Below, piece after piece: positions 33,135 through 47,400 of a stretch of 64,000 bases of DNA. The notes under the pieces are model-generated. The model was not told where the DNA came from and ran no database searches. It was given only the letters and a program-made list of their open reading frames with translations. This stretch comes from Siderastrea radians (Eukaryota > Cnidaria > Anthozoa > Scleractinia > Rhizangiidae), in NCBI GenBank assembly GCA_964017195.1, contig OZ024895.1:17630034-17694033 (forward strand). Direction: 5' to 3'. Every line of letters starts with the position of its first letter. Position 1 is the stretch's first letter. A program made the position numbers and the translations under genes.

Positions 33135-36100
33135 TTAATCCACGTTACTAAAGTCACTATCACTCGCAGATCCTGAAAAGAGAGAAAAAGGTCACAGAGT
33201 TGATTGCAATCCTATACGTTTTATTCCACAATTGTTGCCGGAGAAAGAGCCGCCGAGAGAAGTGGCTCGTCAAGAAGACTCAATATTTTCTCCGGCTGGT
33301 TCTCACGGCTTTGTTGCTCGCAGAAGATCTCGCGTGAGATTTAACAAAAAGAGACTAAGCCTGTTTCTCGAGTCCGTAGCTTTTCGTTTTTCCCAAGAAC
33401 TTCCCAACTGCTGTCTTAGTTTACAAGGCATTTTTCGGTGTGCGTCACTTCAAAATATGTTTCAGTTATCTTTCAGTATTTATTTGGATAAATGTCCCCT
33501 CTCGCTCACGCTCTCTCCTCAACTCCTCCCTCTCTCCCTCCTATCAACCCCTCCCTCTTATCACCCCTCTTATGACCTCTCCCTCCTATCAACCCCTCCC
33601 TCCTATCTTCCCCTCTCTCCCTCCTATCAACCCCTCCCTCTTATCACCCCTCTGACGACTTCTCCCTCTTATCAACCCCCGCCTCCTCCTATCAACCCCT
33701 CGCTCCTATTACCCTCTGGCTCCCTCCTATTAACCCCAGCCCCCTCCTATCAAGCCCTCCCTCCTATCACCCCCTCTCCCTTCTATCAACCCCCAGCCCC
33801 CTCCTATCAGCCCCCTCTCTCCCTCAACTCTCCTCCCTGCTATCAGCCCCCACTCTTCCTCATATCAATCCCCAGAGCCCTCTTATCAGTCACCTCTCTT
33901 CCTCCTATCAACCCCGCTTCCTCCTTTCAACCCCACCCCACCTATCAACGCCTCTTTCCTATCAAGCCCTTTGAACAGCACGATGACATGCGTGACGGAT
34001 CAAACTAACGTATGCTTTTGACGTTGGGGGCCTACTTGCTATTAAAGATCCTCGGTTCGATTTTTATTTTCGATTTTATTTTTCTTTTGTTTCATGTTCA
34101 TTATCATATATTAACATAAACAAGAACAAAGGAAAGTAAAAACTGAACCAAGGATAAAAATGAACTACAACATATATAATCTAAGTACAAGATGTTGTAC
34201 AAATTACCCTGGTCGCTGCTAGTTTCACCGCTAAACTTTCGTTCGTTTTCCTGACTGTCGCCAACAACATCTTCTTCGCCATAACCTTAGGAACAAAATA
34301 AGATTCGGCTTAAGTTCCTTTTTTTTCCCCTGAACTAAAAGGCACATTCATGCAAGCGATTTTGAGGGCAAATTGAGCACCGATTCAAAGCGCGAATTCA
34401 AATCGCCCGTGTAATCTAATGGCGGCGCTTGCGTGACTATGCGAAAATTGGATATGCCCATTGCCAAACCTGTCCAGTGAATAATGTTTTTCGCGCGCTC
34501 TGATTGGCTACTCAAACTCAGGATTGTATCTGCTGTTCGTCTCCCGGCATTTTTTTAAATTTGGCGCGAGAGTTTTCCCTCATTTCTCAGAGAAAAAGGA
34601 ACTATTTGGTGCTGGCTCTTCACTGGTTTGGTACCTACTAAAACAATTATTCACCTCAGTGTCGGTGAAGAGTGGTGGGCATTTTCCTCGCCGCTTCGCG
34701 GTTCGGCAAAAATCCGCCACTACCCAGCTCCAACTCGGTGAATAATTGTTAATTATCGTTTGTATAGTGTAAGACCGAGCAAAACAACAAAACTGCTGTC
34801 TTGAGCTCTCCCTAGGGAGAGTTCTGATGTTTTATGCTTACATTGTATGACCTCTCCTCCGACCGATGAACAACACTTCAAACCGCAATCAAATCTCCAA
34901 GAACTCAAGAAGTCAGTGGTCGTTTACACTGGCGATTTGAAATCGCACTTTCCTTAAGAATACTTCAAAGTTTACTATGTCTTCCACCTTTTTTATGCTC
35001 TTTCTTAATTACCATGTAGAACTAAATTTTTGCCGGAGTTTGATTTTGCGGATGGGCGATTTTTTGCGTATTGCGAGAACTAATTCTTGCGATTCGGAAA
35101 GACTGCTTTTTTCGCTGGGAATAAATTTTTGCGTTTTCAGGACGTTCATTAGTTCAATTGGAATTATAATACTCTCGTTTTCATGTTGACTGCCTTCAAA
35201 CGATCCTTTTCTGTAAAGCTTTTACCAAGTTATAAAGTAAATACTTGCAGTGCATCGTTTTGTTTCTGAACAAAAGAGACATTTTAAGTAAATGGGCACC
35301 AAAGCCATTTTACATTACATGGAAAAGCGATGTTTGAATATATTTTTATATAACTTCCACAGAGGAGTAAATTTTCGCGGGGAAATGTTTTGCGGCAACT
35401 ATTTTTTGCGGGAACTGTGAAGAAACTCGCAAAAATCGCAAAAATTAGAACCCACCAAAATTTAGTGCCACACGGTAGTAAAAAAGCTCATATTGTCTTC
35501 ATAATCAGGTCTATTAGATTCCTGTTACCTCTGTGGTCCATTGTTTGACTGTCCTGCTCTTGTCCAGCAACTGCAAATCTCTGATCCTCACCTTAAACAA
35601 CAAAAGAAACAACAGAGCCTTTTCAGCCGACGGGCATTGATTTCGATTATGAAAAGTTATTTGAAGTACTATTACCACCTACGATGGTGGAGTGAAGTCT
35701 TGGGATAGATTTTACCTTTTCTGATTTCGTTCCCTACCCTGACGAAATAACCAAGTGTATCCTCCCCCTACATCTCCCCTTACAATGCTGAGCCCACGTA
35801 TTCAGAATACGTATTCAGAATACTCCTCACATGTCAACATTGTTTGGGGTGGGAAGAGCGGAAGGGAAAGAATTCTTGTTAGAAAGATAATTTTATTCAC
35901 GCAAAAAGTAGTATTTCTTTCTTGGTGTCTTAAAATTTAAGCTGTGTCCCAAGGACTTATTTCCACCATTGCAGCTTTCCAAAATCGTCCATTCTTCGAA
36001 TATACAAAGCGATTTTGGTACTAACTATTAGAACCGTAATCAAGTGTGACCGCTCAAATGAAAGCTATCGAGCAGTACTTTCCCGTGGTGTTGTTTATTA

Positions 36101-39100
36101 TGCTGTACTACGTGGTTCTACAATTGAGTCTTTTGAAAAAAGCCTTAAGTGTGACCATTCAGATGAAAGCTACTGAGCAGTATTTTCCTGCGGTGCTGTT
36201 TATTATGCTGTACAAGGTGGTGCTACAATTGAGTCTTTGGAGAAAATCTTAAAGTGCGACCAAATGAAAGCTACTGAGCAGTACTTTCCTGTGGTGCTAT
36301 TTGTTATGCTGTACAAGGTGGCTCTACTGATTGAGATTGTGGATGAAAGAACTGTACGTGTAGCCATTCAAATCAAAGCTATCGAGCAACACCTTCCAGT
36401 AGTAGACCTCGTAGTATTGTTCATCAGACCTGGTAGAGTTTTGCCTCCTCCTTGATGCATCTTAACTTCCCTCTCTCCTTCGCTGCTACTTCCCGCCGTG
36501 CCACTCTCGCTTTCGTGATCACTAGCACTGCTTCCATCTGAACTGTCTTCTTCACTGCTCCAGCCGCTTTTCTGCGGATCCTGCACGCCCGCTTGCGCAT
36601 CATCACTCACTACAGCATGAGCTGGGAGCTGAAGAGGGCTCATGCTCACAGGCTCATCAGCGGTATTCAGCACACTAGTACGCGTGTTCAGGGCGCTTGT
36701 GAACTTTCGGCCTGGTGAGTCAGCAAGGGTCGGGTCCGTAGTGTGTTGCAGTCTTGGTTGCACTGTTATAGGGGATTCATCTGTGAAATCGTTAAAGCCT
36801 GGTTCTTACTAAAGACCCAAAAGAAAGCGCAAACACAAACACCCATACAGACACTTAGGTAAAGTCGCACACGAGCCAAGGAGGCCCACACGGCCGGAGC
36901 TTATCCCGGTTTCTGTAGCATGAAGCAACTGAGAGTATTGCTACTCCCCCCCTGGATGGGATGCTAGTCCATTGCAGGGTTACCCCCAGCAGTATGCCGC
37001 CGGTACCCATTTATACACCTGGATGGAAAGAGACAACGCGGGGTAAAGTTTCGTGTCTACGGAAACAACACGATGGCAGGGACTGGGCGTCGAACCACCG
37101 AACTTTAGATCTGAAGTCCATCGCGCTAACTACTACACCACCGAGCCCCTACTATACAGAGACTTAGCACGCGTTTTTTCTAATCTTTGTGTTTGTTATT
37201 GCGTTTCTCGGTGTTTGTTGTACGGATATCTGTGTTTGCACTCGTACTAGTGAAAACAAAGCAGGTTTGTCGATGAAATTTGAAGGTGCGACCATTCAAA
37301 CGAAAGCCACTGATTCTTTTTCTGGCGCTTCTATACTATTACTGATTAAAAAATTGGTAAAACCTGAAAAATTGTCAAACTCGCACTCTGGCCTACCCTT
37401 TGGTGGTACTATATTTTCAGACCAACAGAATAGCTTAGCGTGCCACAAACGCGAAAAATCGCGTCACCTAGTGCGACAGAAAATTAAAAATGGCGTGACA
37501 GATTAGCCAAATATAGGGTTGCCATACGTGACAGAATGGTCCAAATAGCGTCACAGTGACACAGTTAAGCCTAAGATAACATGGCCTAGAATGATAGACA
37601 CATTGAAAACACCGTCACCTAGCGTGACAGGATTGCCGAATATTGTGTGATCTAACGTGACACATTCACCTGAAATAGTGAGACCAGTAGGCTCCTTAAG
37701 TTTAAACTGTAACGCAACTACTTACCGTGTTCATCTTGTGGGAAGGATGTTAACACGGACACCTGTGCAGACATTTGTGCTGTGTGCGGTGAAATTGATA
37801 CTGCAACAGTGTCGTCTTGTTCTGTAATTTGTGGCGGTACAGGTACAGGGAGCGAGGGAGGGGTGGGTGCACTCTCTTTGTTCTTCTGTTGGTTAAGAAA
37901 AGGAAAGTTCAAGGTGAGCCATCAACTAACCAATTGAATTACAATTTAGAAATGATAAAGCTCCAGTGGTGCTGTTTATTTCCCCTTTTTTTTCAAGAAG
38001 AAAATTTACATAAAAATCGTGCCTCTGAGTTATGTATCTACCTACCGGTTGTCGAGTAACTCTGGGTTTCTGTAACTTCTTCGCTCGGGCTGCCGCTGCA
38101 TTTGCTTGGTGGATTTTTTCTTTAAGAAATCAAAACAACAAACTGAGATTTCTCTCAATCATTAGTTAAACAATACCGCTACACTGAGTTTAGCGAATTC
38201 TAGCCAAGTTTTGCAACGCGGAGGTAGAGTTGTTGGCGCGTCAAACATTCCACCCAACGGACAGTGTCGTAAACCCTCCAAAAGCATTTTAAAGAGTTCT
38301 TTCCGCGGCACCCCGTAAACAATGTTGAAGAACAGAAGCTGTACAAGATATCCAAGATGCGTTGTACTCCTGACAGTCAACATTGTTGGGGGGGGGGGGA
38401 GGGAGGGGTATACAGTATTGTCCATTTATTTAAAAAGTCATGCTTAGTGTCCCAAACGTTCTGGCTTCGATTGTCTCACGCACTCCCTTCGACTCTCACG
38501 AGCTCTCAAGGGCTCTGAACCTGTTAAAAACGCACTTATCGACTGCCATGCATTCACGTTGTGTTTGACCTCTCGTCAGTACTTCAATTCCATTTCATCC
38601 GGACTTTATCTTTGTACGTACACCTGTGAAAAGTCTCCTTACGCTCCTTTTACAAATATAACAAGGAAACGATTCCGTTCACAGCCTCTTCTCCAGGTCT
38701 TACCAAATTCTTCCTCTGAGCGGCTGCGGTGGAGGTAGATCCATACTTTTCTGTTACTGTCGTATTTTACACACGGATCGCGTTCATAATGAAGTCTGTC
38801 CAACGCTCCACTCACCACTGTGTGAATCTTGTACATACAAAGAACAAAGAGTAGTATTATTGAGATATAACAAATAAATTTTGAGCAGAAAATAGAGAGA
38901 TCACTGCAGTTATTTTATTTAGAATCTTAAAAAATGCAAGTAGAGCTTGAAAAAAAAAAAGAACTCAGTTTACGATTTCTTAAGTTGCTTGAAAACTGCG
39001 ATGATCTCTCTTTTTTTTTTCATTTTTTTCCTCCGTAGTTCAAATGAATTTATTTCATATTGTGTAGATAACACTGAGGAGAATACGCAAGCTGATATTG

Positions 39101-39671
39101 TTGTCGTACAGGGTTAAAACCTTCTTTGTACAACTAGGTCGTGTTGGCTTTGTGCAATGTTAACCGCATTAGGCGCCGGCCGTGTGGATTGCAAAGCTCT
39201 TGAGCACCACCTGCTTTGAAACGTTTAGTTAGGCATGTAACAATTTACCAACCTGTGCATCGGAGGAATTTGGATTCAGGAACTGAGAGTCTTTTAATAG
39301 CTCACACACCTACAAACACAACCAAAGTTACAGTAAAAGTGTAACCTACTTTGAAATAATTAGTCATCACTGAGAGAGATCTTTAACCATTTTAATTAGG
39401 ATGATTCCGTTCACTGCATTGCGCATTTTTACTGCTCAAAATTTCCTGCGTCATTAGCGTGTCCACTATCACAACATGGCGAGGTTTCTTGCCAGAAAAA
39501 AGGGCTCGTCTTTTCCTAAACTTGCAAGGGGATTCTTCTAAAGTTTTGCAGTTTCCATGGTAGCAATTGAATGGCTTAGCGCTAGAAAAGGAAACTCACC
39601 CATAACACATGGAGATGAAGATAAAAATTATGAAAAAACAAACAAACAAACACAAAGCAAAAGAAATTAAT

Positions 39672-39702
<31 letters not shown>

Positions 39703-42700
39703 GTGGACACGAAGAACGGTTTGAGGGAACACCGTTTGACACTTTGTGCCCCTGCCGTAAAACATATTTCCATTCGTTCCCTATTGCCCCTAAGGTTTTT
39801 AAGAATCATTTCTATTACGTTGTCTCAAGGTTTGCGTCAACTCCGTGCTTCCTGTTCCCAAGAAACGTAACATGAACCGATCAAATGGACACGTGGTTTA
39901 TATGTGAAATTACCAGGATATATGTGGTAACTTAAATCAAATTTCCTTTGCGGGCATGGTGACTATCTTTGTAGTTCATTTACACGTAACATGAAAGTGA
40001 ACGATTAGGGAAGTTAAAAACATGGAATTTTGAACTTTTTTAGACGAGAGAATAACCTTATTTGCACCGTGTCTACGACAGCAATTACATTTCGAGACAT
40101 TCCAAGCAACATAATGCCTTAGGGCCTGGCTAAACTAGGAAACACTGTTGTGGAAACATTGCTGCTGACGCAAATGTTTCCCAGTTAAGCAGCGCGAGAA
40201 ACATATGTTGCGGAAGCAAATGTTACATTTTGAAAGCAATGAAATGTTTCTGAATGAAGTCAAAAACATTTTTGCTTCACAGACGCAAATTTTGCTTCCA
40301 TAACGTATGTTTCCTAGTTTAGCCACCCAAGGAAACATGTCTGGAAACAATGTTTCCACAACAATGTTTCCTAGTTCAGCCAGGCCCTTAAAAAGTACAG
40401 CATACCTCGGCTCTAGTCCCCTCCCCGTTTGGCAGTCTGGAGGCAGCATCTCGCACCAGTGTCAGTATGGTGACGTAGGGAGGACGCAGTGAGATCAACA
40501 GCGAGTGTTCACGGGCTTTGTTCAGGTTGGTGTCTTTACTGAAAACACCCTAAAGAGGAAAAAACGTGGGTCGATTAACTTTGCTGCAATGGAGGTACGG
40601 AGTGGTCTATGCGTAACAGTAGAGATCAAGGAGGACATATGTATGAAGTGTGACATTTCAGAGTCGTAACGAGGTATCTGGGATCGGGAATCAAAGGGAT
40701 GGGATCAGGGATTAGAAGGATGGGATCTGAGATCACAGCCCTGGGTTCAGGGATCACAGACCATGGGATCAGAATCAGCAGTTGTTTTAGGGATCAGGGA
40801 TCAGGCTGCACCATATTTGTGGGATCAGGGATGAAAATTGGTCACGCTTTTGGAATCAAGGATCAGAAATTTGCGTACAAAAATGGGATCAGCGATGAAA
40901 AAACACCTCGTTGCCACCCTAACATTTATGACAAAGAAATACGTTCTTTGCTGCTTGCGTACTTCAATGTCAATTGACGAAATTTGTCGAGGAAGGGACG
41001 AAGCAAGAAAAGGCGGATAGAAGGAAGGAAGGAAGGAAGGAAACGAAGAAAGGAAGGAAGGGAGGAAGGAAGGAAGGAAGGAAGGAAGAAAAGGAAAGAA
41101 GGAAGGAAGGAAGGAAGGAAGGAAGGAAGGAAGGAAGGAAGGAAGGAGGGAAGAAAAGGAAGGAAGGAAGGAAGGAAGGAAGGAAGGAAGGGAGAAAGGG
41201 AGGAAGGAAGGAAGGAAGGAAGGAAGGAAGGAAGGTGGTAAGCGCAAAGTGGCTGTTTTAACCTCAGTTGTAAATTAAAGCCAAACAAATGCCTCGTGAT
41301 GTCACTCCCATGCTTACAAGACCTCATCTAAAAAGGCCATGAAGCCAATAGGAGCGCGTGCTATATAATTTTTTCTATCGAAATTTAGTAAATATTGTCA
41401 CATACCTTAACTGGCCCGACTACAGACTCGAAGCCATGCATTCTAAAGGTGAACGCCTTGTGTGGGTTAGCATATCTTTTCTTTTCCTGTTCCCGAAAAA
41501 CTGCTCTCTCATCTTCGGTGCTTGGCCTGACGACAAAATCTGTTTTTCTGCAAGACAAAGCACGCTTTTAGAACAAGTGTGAGTTTGTAACTTCGCTCCT
41601 TTACGTTTATTGCATGAATTTTACGTTTACTTACACGCGTGCTACAGGAGTGGACGAGGAATCTGCTTCATTAGCAACACCCTAAAAAAATACATATGTG
41701 ATTAAGGCCCGGTCCAAACGTCACGCTATGAGCGTCACGTCGAACTCAGAAGCTGCCCAAATATATTTTGTTTCAAATGGGTTCCACACGACGATAGCGT
41801 GACCTTTAAACCGGGCCTAATACAAGTCAACTGGTCACGTAACATATCACATACGAAAGAGTATTGTGAAGATGAAGCGAGCAAGGACAGGCGCAAATAT
41901 CGCAAGAGTATCTGACCTTCAAGCTTAGCACAAGTAGAGCTTAGTGCGAGAAATTCCACGTCTTTACACCCTCTTGAGACTATCCTTTAGAAGACTATTT
42001 CAGTCCTAATCATTTGAATACTATTTTCACACCACAACGGCAAAAGTTGAAAAGCATGTTTTTGGCTGTAGTATAATATGTAATCATCGCAAGTGTTACT
42101 TTTTCGTTTGCTGTAGCGTCCCTGAGTCAGTCACGGTTCTATTGATGTGTGACTTCCAGGTAAAACCAGTTGTCTGTACTGATTGAACTGTGTGGATAGA
42201 TAAAATATACTTCTAGTTTGCGTGACGAACCCGCAGAACATTTCAGAGAGGGAACACCTGGATGGGAGCGGGTTCCGCCACAAAAAAAAGGTATCGTCAT
42301 TTTGTCCAAAACGGAATAGAGAGTTCTTCTTTCGGGGCTGAGGAAGCCTTATAAAATATGAGAGTAAGTAAAAATCCTTGAGATTATAGCTTGCCTTTTT
42401 GTTCGATAGTTCCTCCTTGACGTGAAGCCAGTCTGCACATAACGGCTCTAATTGCTCATCAGAGTCTCGCAGAGAACCTCAAAAAAAAAAAAAGAGATAA
42501 CCAATTAGAACGGTTTTCGACTGAGATGTTGCAAAACTGAAACTTATGCAAAATTTTACTCAGACCAATCACAAAAAAATTCTAGCAATTTTCAATTGTG
42601 TCGAAAAACCAAAGCTCAAGAAATTGATCGGGCCAATCACAACAGTTCTCACTACCGCAGAGGCTCAAAAGGATTTTCGTACGGAGAGAATTCGCTGAAA

Positions 42701-44440
42701 AAGTGAGTACAGGCGTAAAAGTAGGTGGTAGCCTTTCGGTTTACGCGCCCGCACTCACTTCGCACAGCGGAAATCCAATACCTCTGCGGAGGAGAGAGTC
42801 ACAACAGATGCAAACAAAACAAGAAACCAATCAGAAGACGAAGCAACTATATGTCACCGGGCGTCCAGCGCGGGAAAATTCTCCCAACATATGCCATAAA
42901 AATATGTGGAGGCCATTAGGGAGAATATGAATATGAAACTTAAACTTACCTATCCACTTCCAATGCTGAGGCCTTTCCTTAAAATCCACAAATGGAACAA
43001 AAGTAGTTGGGGTCGCTGAAAAGGTATCAACATAAAATAATTACTTGATTAGACATTCGTCATACTGCTCAAGCACTGAGTTGCTGTATATGCAACTAAA
43101 AAGTTCAGCGCACTATTATTACGTTTACTTCTCTGTTCATTGTTTTTTTGCTTATACCTATACTTTAAGTTAGCAGGATGTTTTGCGGAGTTGTTATCGT
43201 GTAGTGTGTGAGGTTTCCGCTGTAACGCATCAGTCAGTTCCAGCAGTGCCCATCCCCCCGGGCATTAGTGGTGCATTTTTCTTCATTGTCCGTCCCGGGG
43301 GCCGGGCATTAGTCTATCCCGTCTCGTGATTTTCACGTCATAGCACTGTCACTTCCTTTCTGTGACAAGTTTATTGAGCAAGGACGATAAATTTGTGATT
43401 AACTTTGTCTAAGAAGGACAAAATGAGACGATAGATCCACAAAACGAATGGTCATTGGAGCAATACAGAGAAAGGAGACTTAATTTGAGATTGGCCTGAT
43501 TTTGCTTTGATTAGAACGAAGGTAAGCCCCCAAAACTAAGAAATCAACTTATTTTTTACCTGTAACGCAGGGCACTTGAACAGCTTGTTTGTCCCCGCCG
43601 TGGGGCATTTGGCGGTTTGTTTTCAAAAAATCCTAATGCCTGGGAGTTGGCCCAAGGGGGGGATGGGCATTGTTGGAAATGACTGATGCATAAACAGAAT
43701 AATACCATACCTCCTGACGTGCCAGAGAGAAAGATAAGAGCAGAATAAACCAATTTCACCCAGTCGGGCTCTTGAGTGCTCCAAACATTTGCAGCACATG
43801 ACGGAGATAGCTTTAAACAAAGTCATGCAGATATGAGTTATTAGTTGACAATTATTGACCGACAGTGAGGTAAATAATCGAAAGACGGCCTGGAAAAAAA
43901 GTCTAAAGTGCAGAAGGGGCCTTAAGCCCAGTTGCTTCAAATAAGCTCTGTTTTCATACATAGACTAGTTATCGTGAAGGAAACACAGATTTGCATTTAT
44001 TATTTGACCTGAAGGCTTAAATTCTAAGAATTAGCCTATATCTTTTCCTAAAATGCTAAGAGGCTAAACAAAGGGGAGCCGATGTTTGGCTAATTTCTGT
44101 CGTTTTGGCCCAAACAGAAAAAAAAGGAAATCACTTGTGTCTCGCTTAAGTAATGTTTCACTTTTTAGCAAAAAGTGATAAGCTAATTCTTGCATATAAA
44201 CTTCAGTTAAAAAAAAACCAGTTTCGTACACGATAACTAGTCTATGTGGCAAAATAGAGCTTACTTGAAGCAATTTGGATTTCAAGGCCGCTTCTGGACG
44301 TTGGACGTTTTTTCGGGCTACATTTCAGTTGTTTTAGTACATGTATATAGCACACAAGTGAGTATTAACCAGCCCTCAAAAGTTTTCTTTTCTGATATAG
44401 CCTTCAGATTTTTTTGGACCATCTGTGTAATTGAATTGAA

Positions 44441-44471
<31 letters not shown>

Positions 44472-47400
44472 ACTCGCGCAAGGTGACCATTGCTTCGCTC
44501 GGAGGTGAATACCAACTGCTATAATGAGTGTGAGTAGCTAACCAGAGAGCTCGAAAATAAAAACATTCACTTGTATGGCGTATACTTATAGCGTTCATAC
44601 TGTACCTGCAATATCAATCCTCGCTTTTTTCCCTTTGATTACTGATTTTAAAATTAATCACGTTATTGAGAAAAAGTTGTTTCAATTGGCCAGCTGTACT
44701 TTTCCTTTCCCGTTTCGGTTTTTTAAACATTCCATAAGGAAAAAACTCAAATCTTAACAACTTAAATATTTATAATTATAATTACTACAAACAAACAAAC
44801 GAACGAACGAACTTGTAAACTAACAAGCAAACAAACAAACCTGCCATGTCTTTACCATCTCTTCAATCTAAGGGAAAATAAAAATACAGAATTAAGTTCG
44901 AAGCATTGAATTGAAATTCCTCCTTTGCACCACTTTGCACATAACAATTTGTCAAAACTTTTGACTCCGCTACCAGGAGACATTCAGTGTAAAATAGTTC
45001 ATTTGGGACGAGGTCAGTCAGTCATCTGATAATAATGAGACCAAACAGAACTATAACCCATTATGCCCCAATATCAGCGTACATTTTCTCCTCACTGTTC
45101 TTTACATATTTCGTATGGTACTGGTTGGGAGAATTTGCATAAGAATCAAGACATCTTATCTTTGATGATCATTACCTCGATTCTCATGACCGGTATGTTT
45201 GATCAAGTCGTGATAATGTGAGGAGAAATGAGATGTTTGTCACTATTGGGGCTTAAAGGGTTAACGAAAATAGATTCTGTCGCAGGATGAATTACGCGCA
45301 GGATGTAAACCAAAATAAGCATGAAAAGCTTAAGTGTAATATCACGCCAGATATGAAAAACCACTTAAAGCCACTATTAGACGAGGAAATGTTTCCCCCG
45401 TCTAATGCAGTGGCATTGGTCTTAGGAAAAGAGGTACAACAACGACGATCAACCGTTCCAAAATGAACAAAACTTAGCGAAAAAGGCAGTGAACAAGAAG
45501 ACTAATCATTGATATCATTGATAAGTACTTAAGATATACTTACTTTCTGCAAGTTGGCCTTAGAGTCGGGAAAATTACTAAAAATCTCTCGAAGCAGGCT
45601 AAAAAAACAACAGAAATCCTTCACAGGAAGTGGAAGCCTACAGGGAATAAAAACGAGAAATCTGAACAACTGCAAACCAAGAGACCACTCCCTAATCACA
45701 TTAGAACTGAATGAAATACCCTACTTCCTTGGTTTTTCTTAGATGCATGATATGAAAGGGAGCGAATTGTCTTTTCATGTTTTCCTTAATAGTTTACAAG
45801 TACTTCAGTAAACCTTATGGAAGCAAGGTTGGTGTAGTGCTTAGTGGTGAGAGAATTCGTCTGCTACCAATGTGGGCCAGCTTCAATTATTACTTGAACA
45901 AGTCTGTCTTACTGGGATAAGTGTCTGTCATTGAGACAAATTAAAAGTGTCTTGAGATGTACATGTATGACTGTCTCAATAATGTGCATCTGCCCTCTTA
46001 CGGTGTATGTCTGTCCTAACCCTTTCACTCCTAGACCAAGTTATGGTGAGATGATTTGTCACTCAAACTTTTTAATCTGTTGACAAAATCCTATCGTGTT
46101 AGCATTCAAATGAAACCTCTTTGGCAGAACTATTGCATAGGACTATTTATTTCTTAGGATTTTAGGAAACGAAATTTTGAATTTTTGGTGAATTTTTTGC
46201 TTTGGCCACTTTAGGAGTGAAAGGGTTAAAAGCAGAAACAGTCCATCGACTCCTTCAGGAAATCCTTACGTTCACTCAGCCCCCTGAGTTTTAACTGATT
46301 AACATTCACGCGTATGTTATGTAACATTTTAAATTATTAAAAAATTAAGGCTTTTATATTGTTAGTAAACACGACTGTCTTGGAAACCAATTCAATTGAA
46401 GAAGCTTCGTGTTTAAATAAAGATTCTGTATGTCTGTCTTACTGTCTTGCCTTTCATATTGAGGTGTATCTCAGCCAAGACGTTTCATGCCTGTCTCACT
46501 CATGTGACTAGCTTATCAGAGTGTGTGCCTCTGTCTTACTGGGGCATGTGTCTCGTCTGTCGCACTGAAATATATGTCTGTCTCACTAATGTGTGATTGC
46601 TTTGTTAAGGTGTGTGTCTGTCTTGCTGGGGTGTGTCTGTCTTGCTGGGGTGTGTATCTGTCTTGCTGAGATAAGCAACCATCTTACTGTTGTGTACTCT
46701 GTGGCTCGATTGCTGCTTCCTCTTTGTTCACAATCTCACTCTGATCTGCTTTATCTAGCGCTTGTCTTTCTTGTTTCTGCTGCAGCTTCTGCTTCAACTT
46801 TCGTTTGACTTTGGCCTTTTTGTCTTTCTTCTTAATAGATAATTCAGCTGAAAGCAAATGAAAAAAGGAAAAAGGCGGAATTAACAGCACAAGCCATAAG
46901 CGTCCTGTAAAAGAATAGCTGCACCTTCATGGGTTCCAAAATGTATTTCTTGTTTTTTTCGCCAAAGGTTTAACCTACCACTATTTGTTTCTTCGTTTTT
47001 TTTTGTTTTGTTTTGTTGTTGTTGTTGTTTTCTTTTTGGCGAAAAAATGTTGTTATCGCAGCTTCGTGTTATCCAGTTTGGTCTGTAATTATACTCATGA
47101 TTACACAAATCAAATTCACGTTACACAATGGTCCAACTTTGTAAATCACCTAGTACACGATAATGCCCAATGTATCTAGTGCACGGCAAAATTTCACGGT
47201 AAATCATAATTTACTTACAGGATTTAGACGACTTCTTTGATGGGTTCGTTCTGAGTATAACATCTTGGATGGAAGTGAACCTAGTATCCAGTTCAGGATG
47301 ATCCTGTCAACAGAGGTAAAAAGATTTTTTGTTAGCAGGCGATGAGTAGTGAAGCGTTTTTCTACATAGATTTAATTTTATAGAGGATATTACACGTACA

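Noticed and set aside
33232..34008. 258-codon plus-strand open frame rich in Pro, Ser and Tyr
   Set aside because: It runs through a CT-rich minisatellite in the last NFRKB intron, and its composition is explained by the repeat. Stops are simply absent from the unit.
40825..41327. Several long open frames on both strands (Lys/Arg/Gly/Glu-rich and Leu/Pro/Ser/Phe-rich)
   Set aside because: They are translations of the (GGAA)n tract in different frames.
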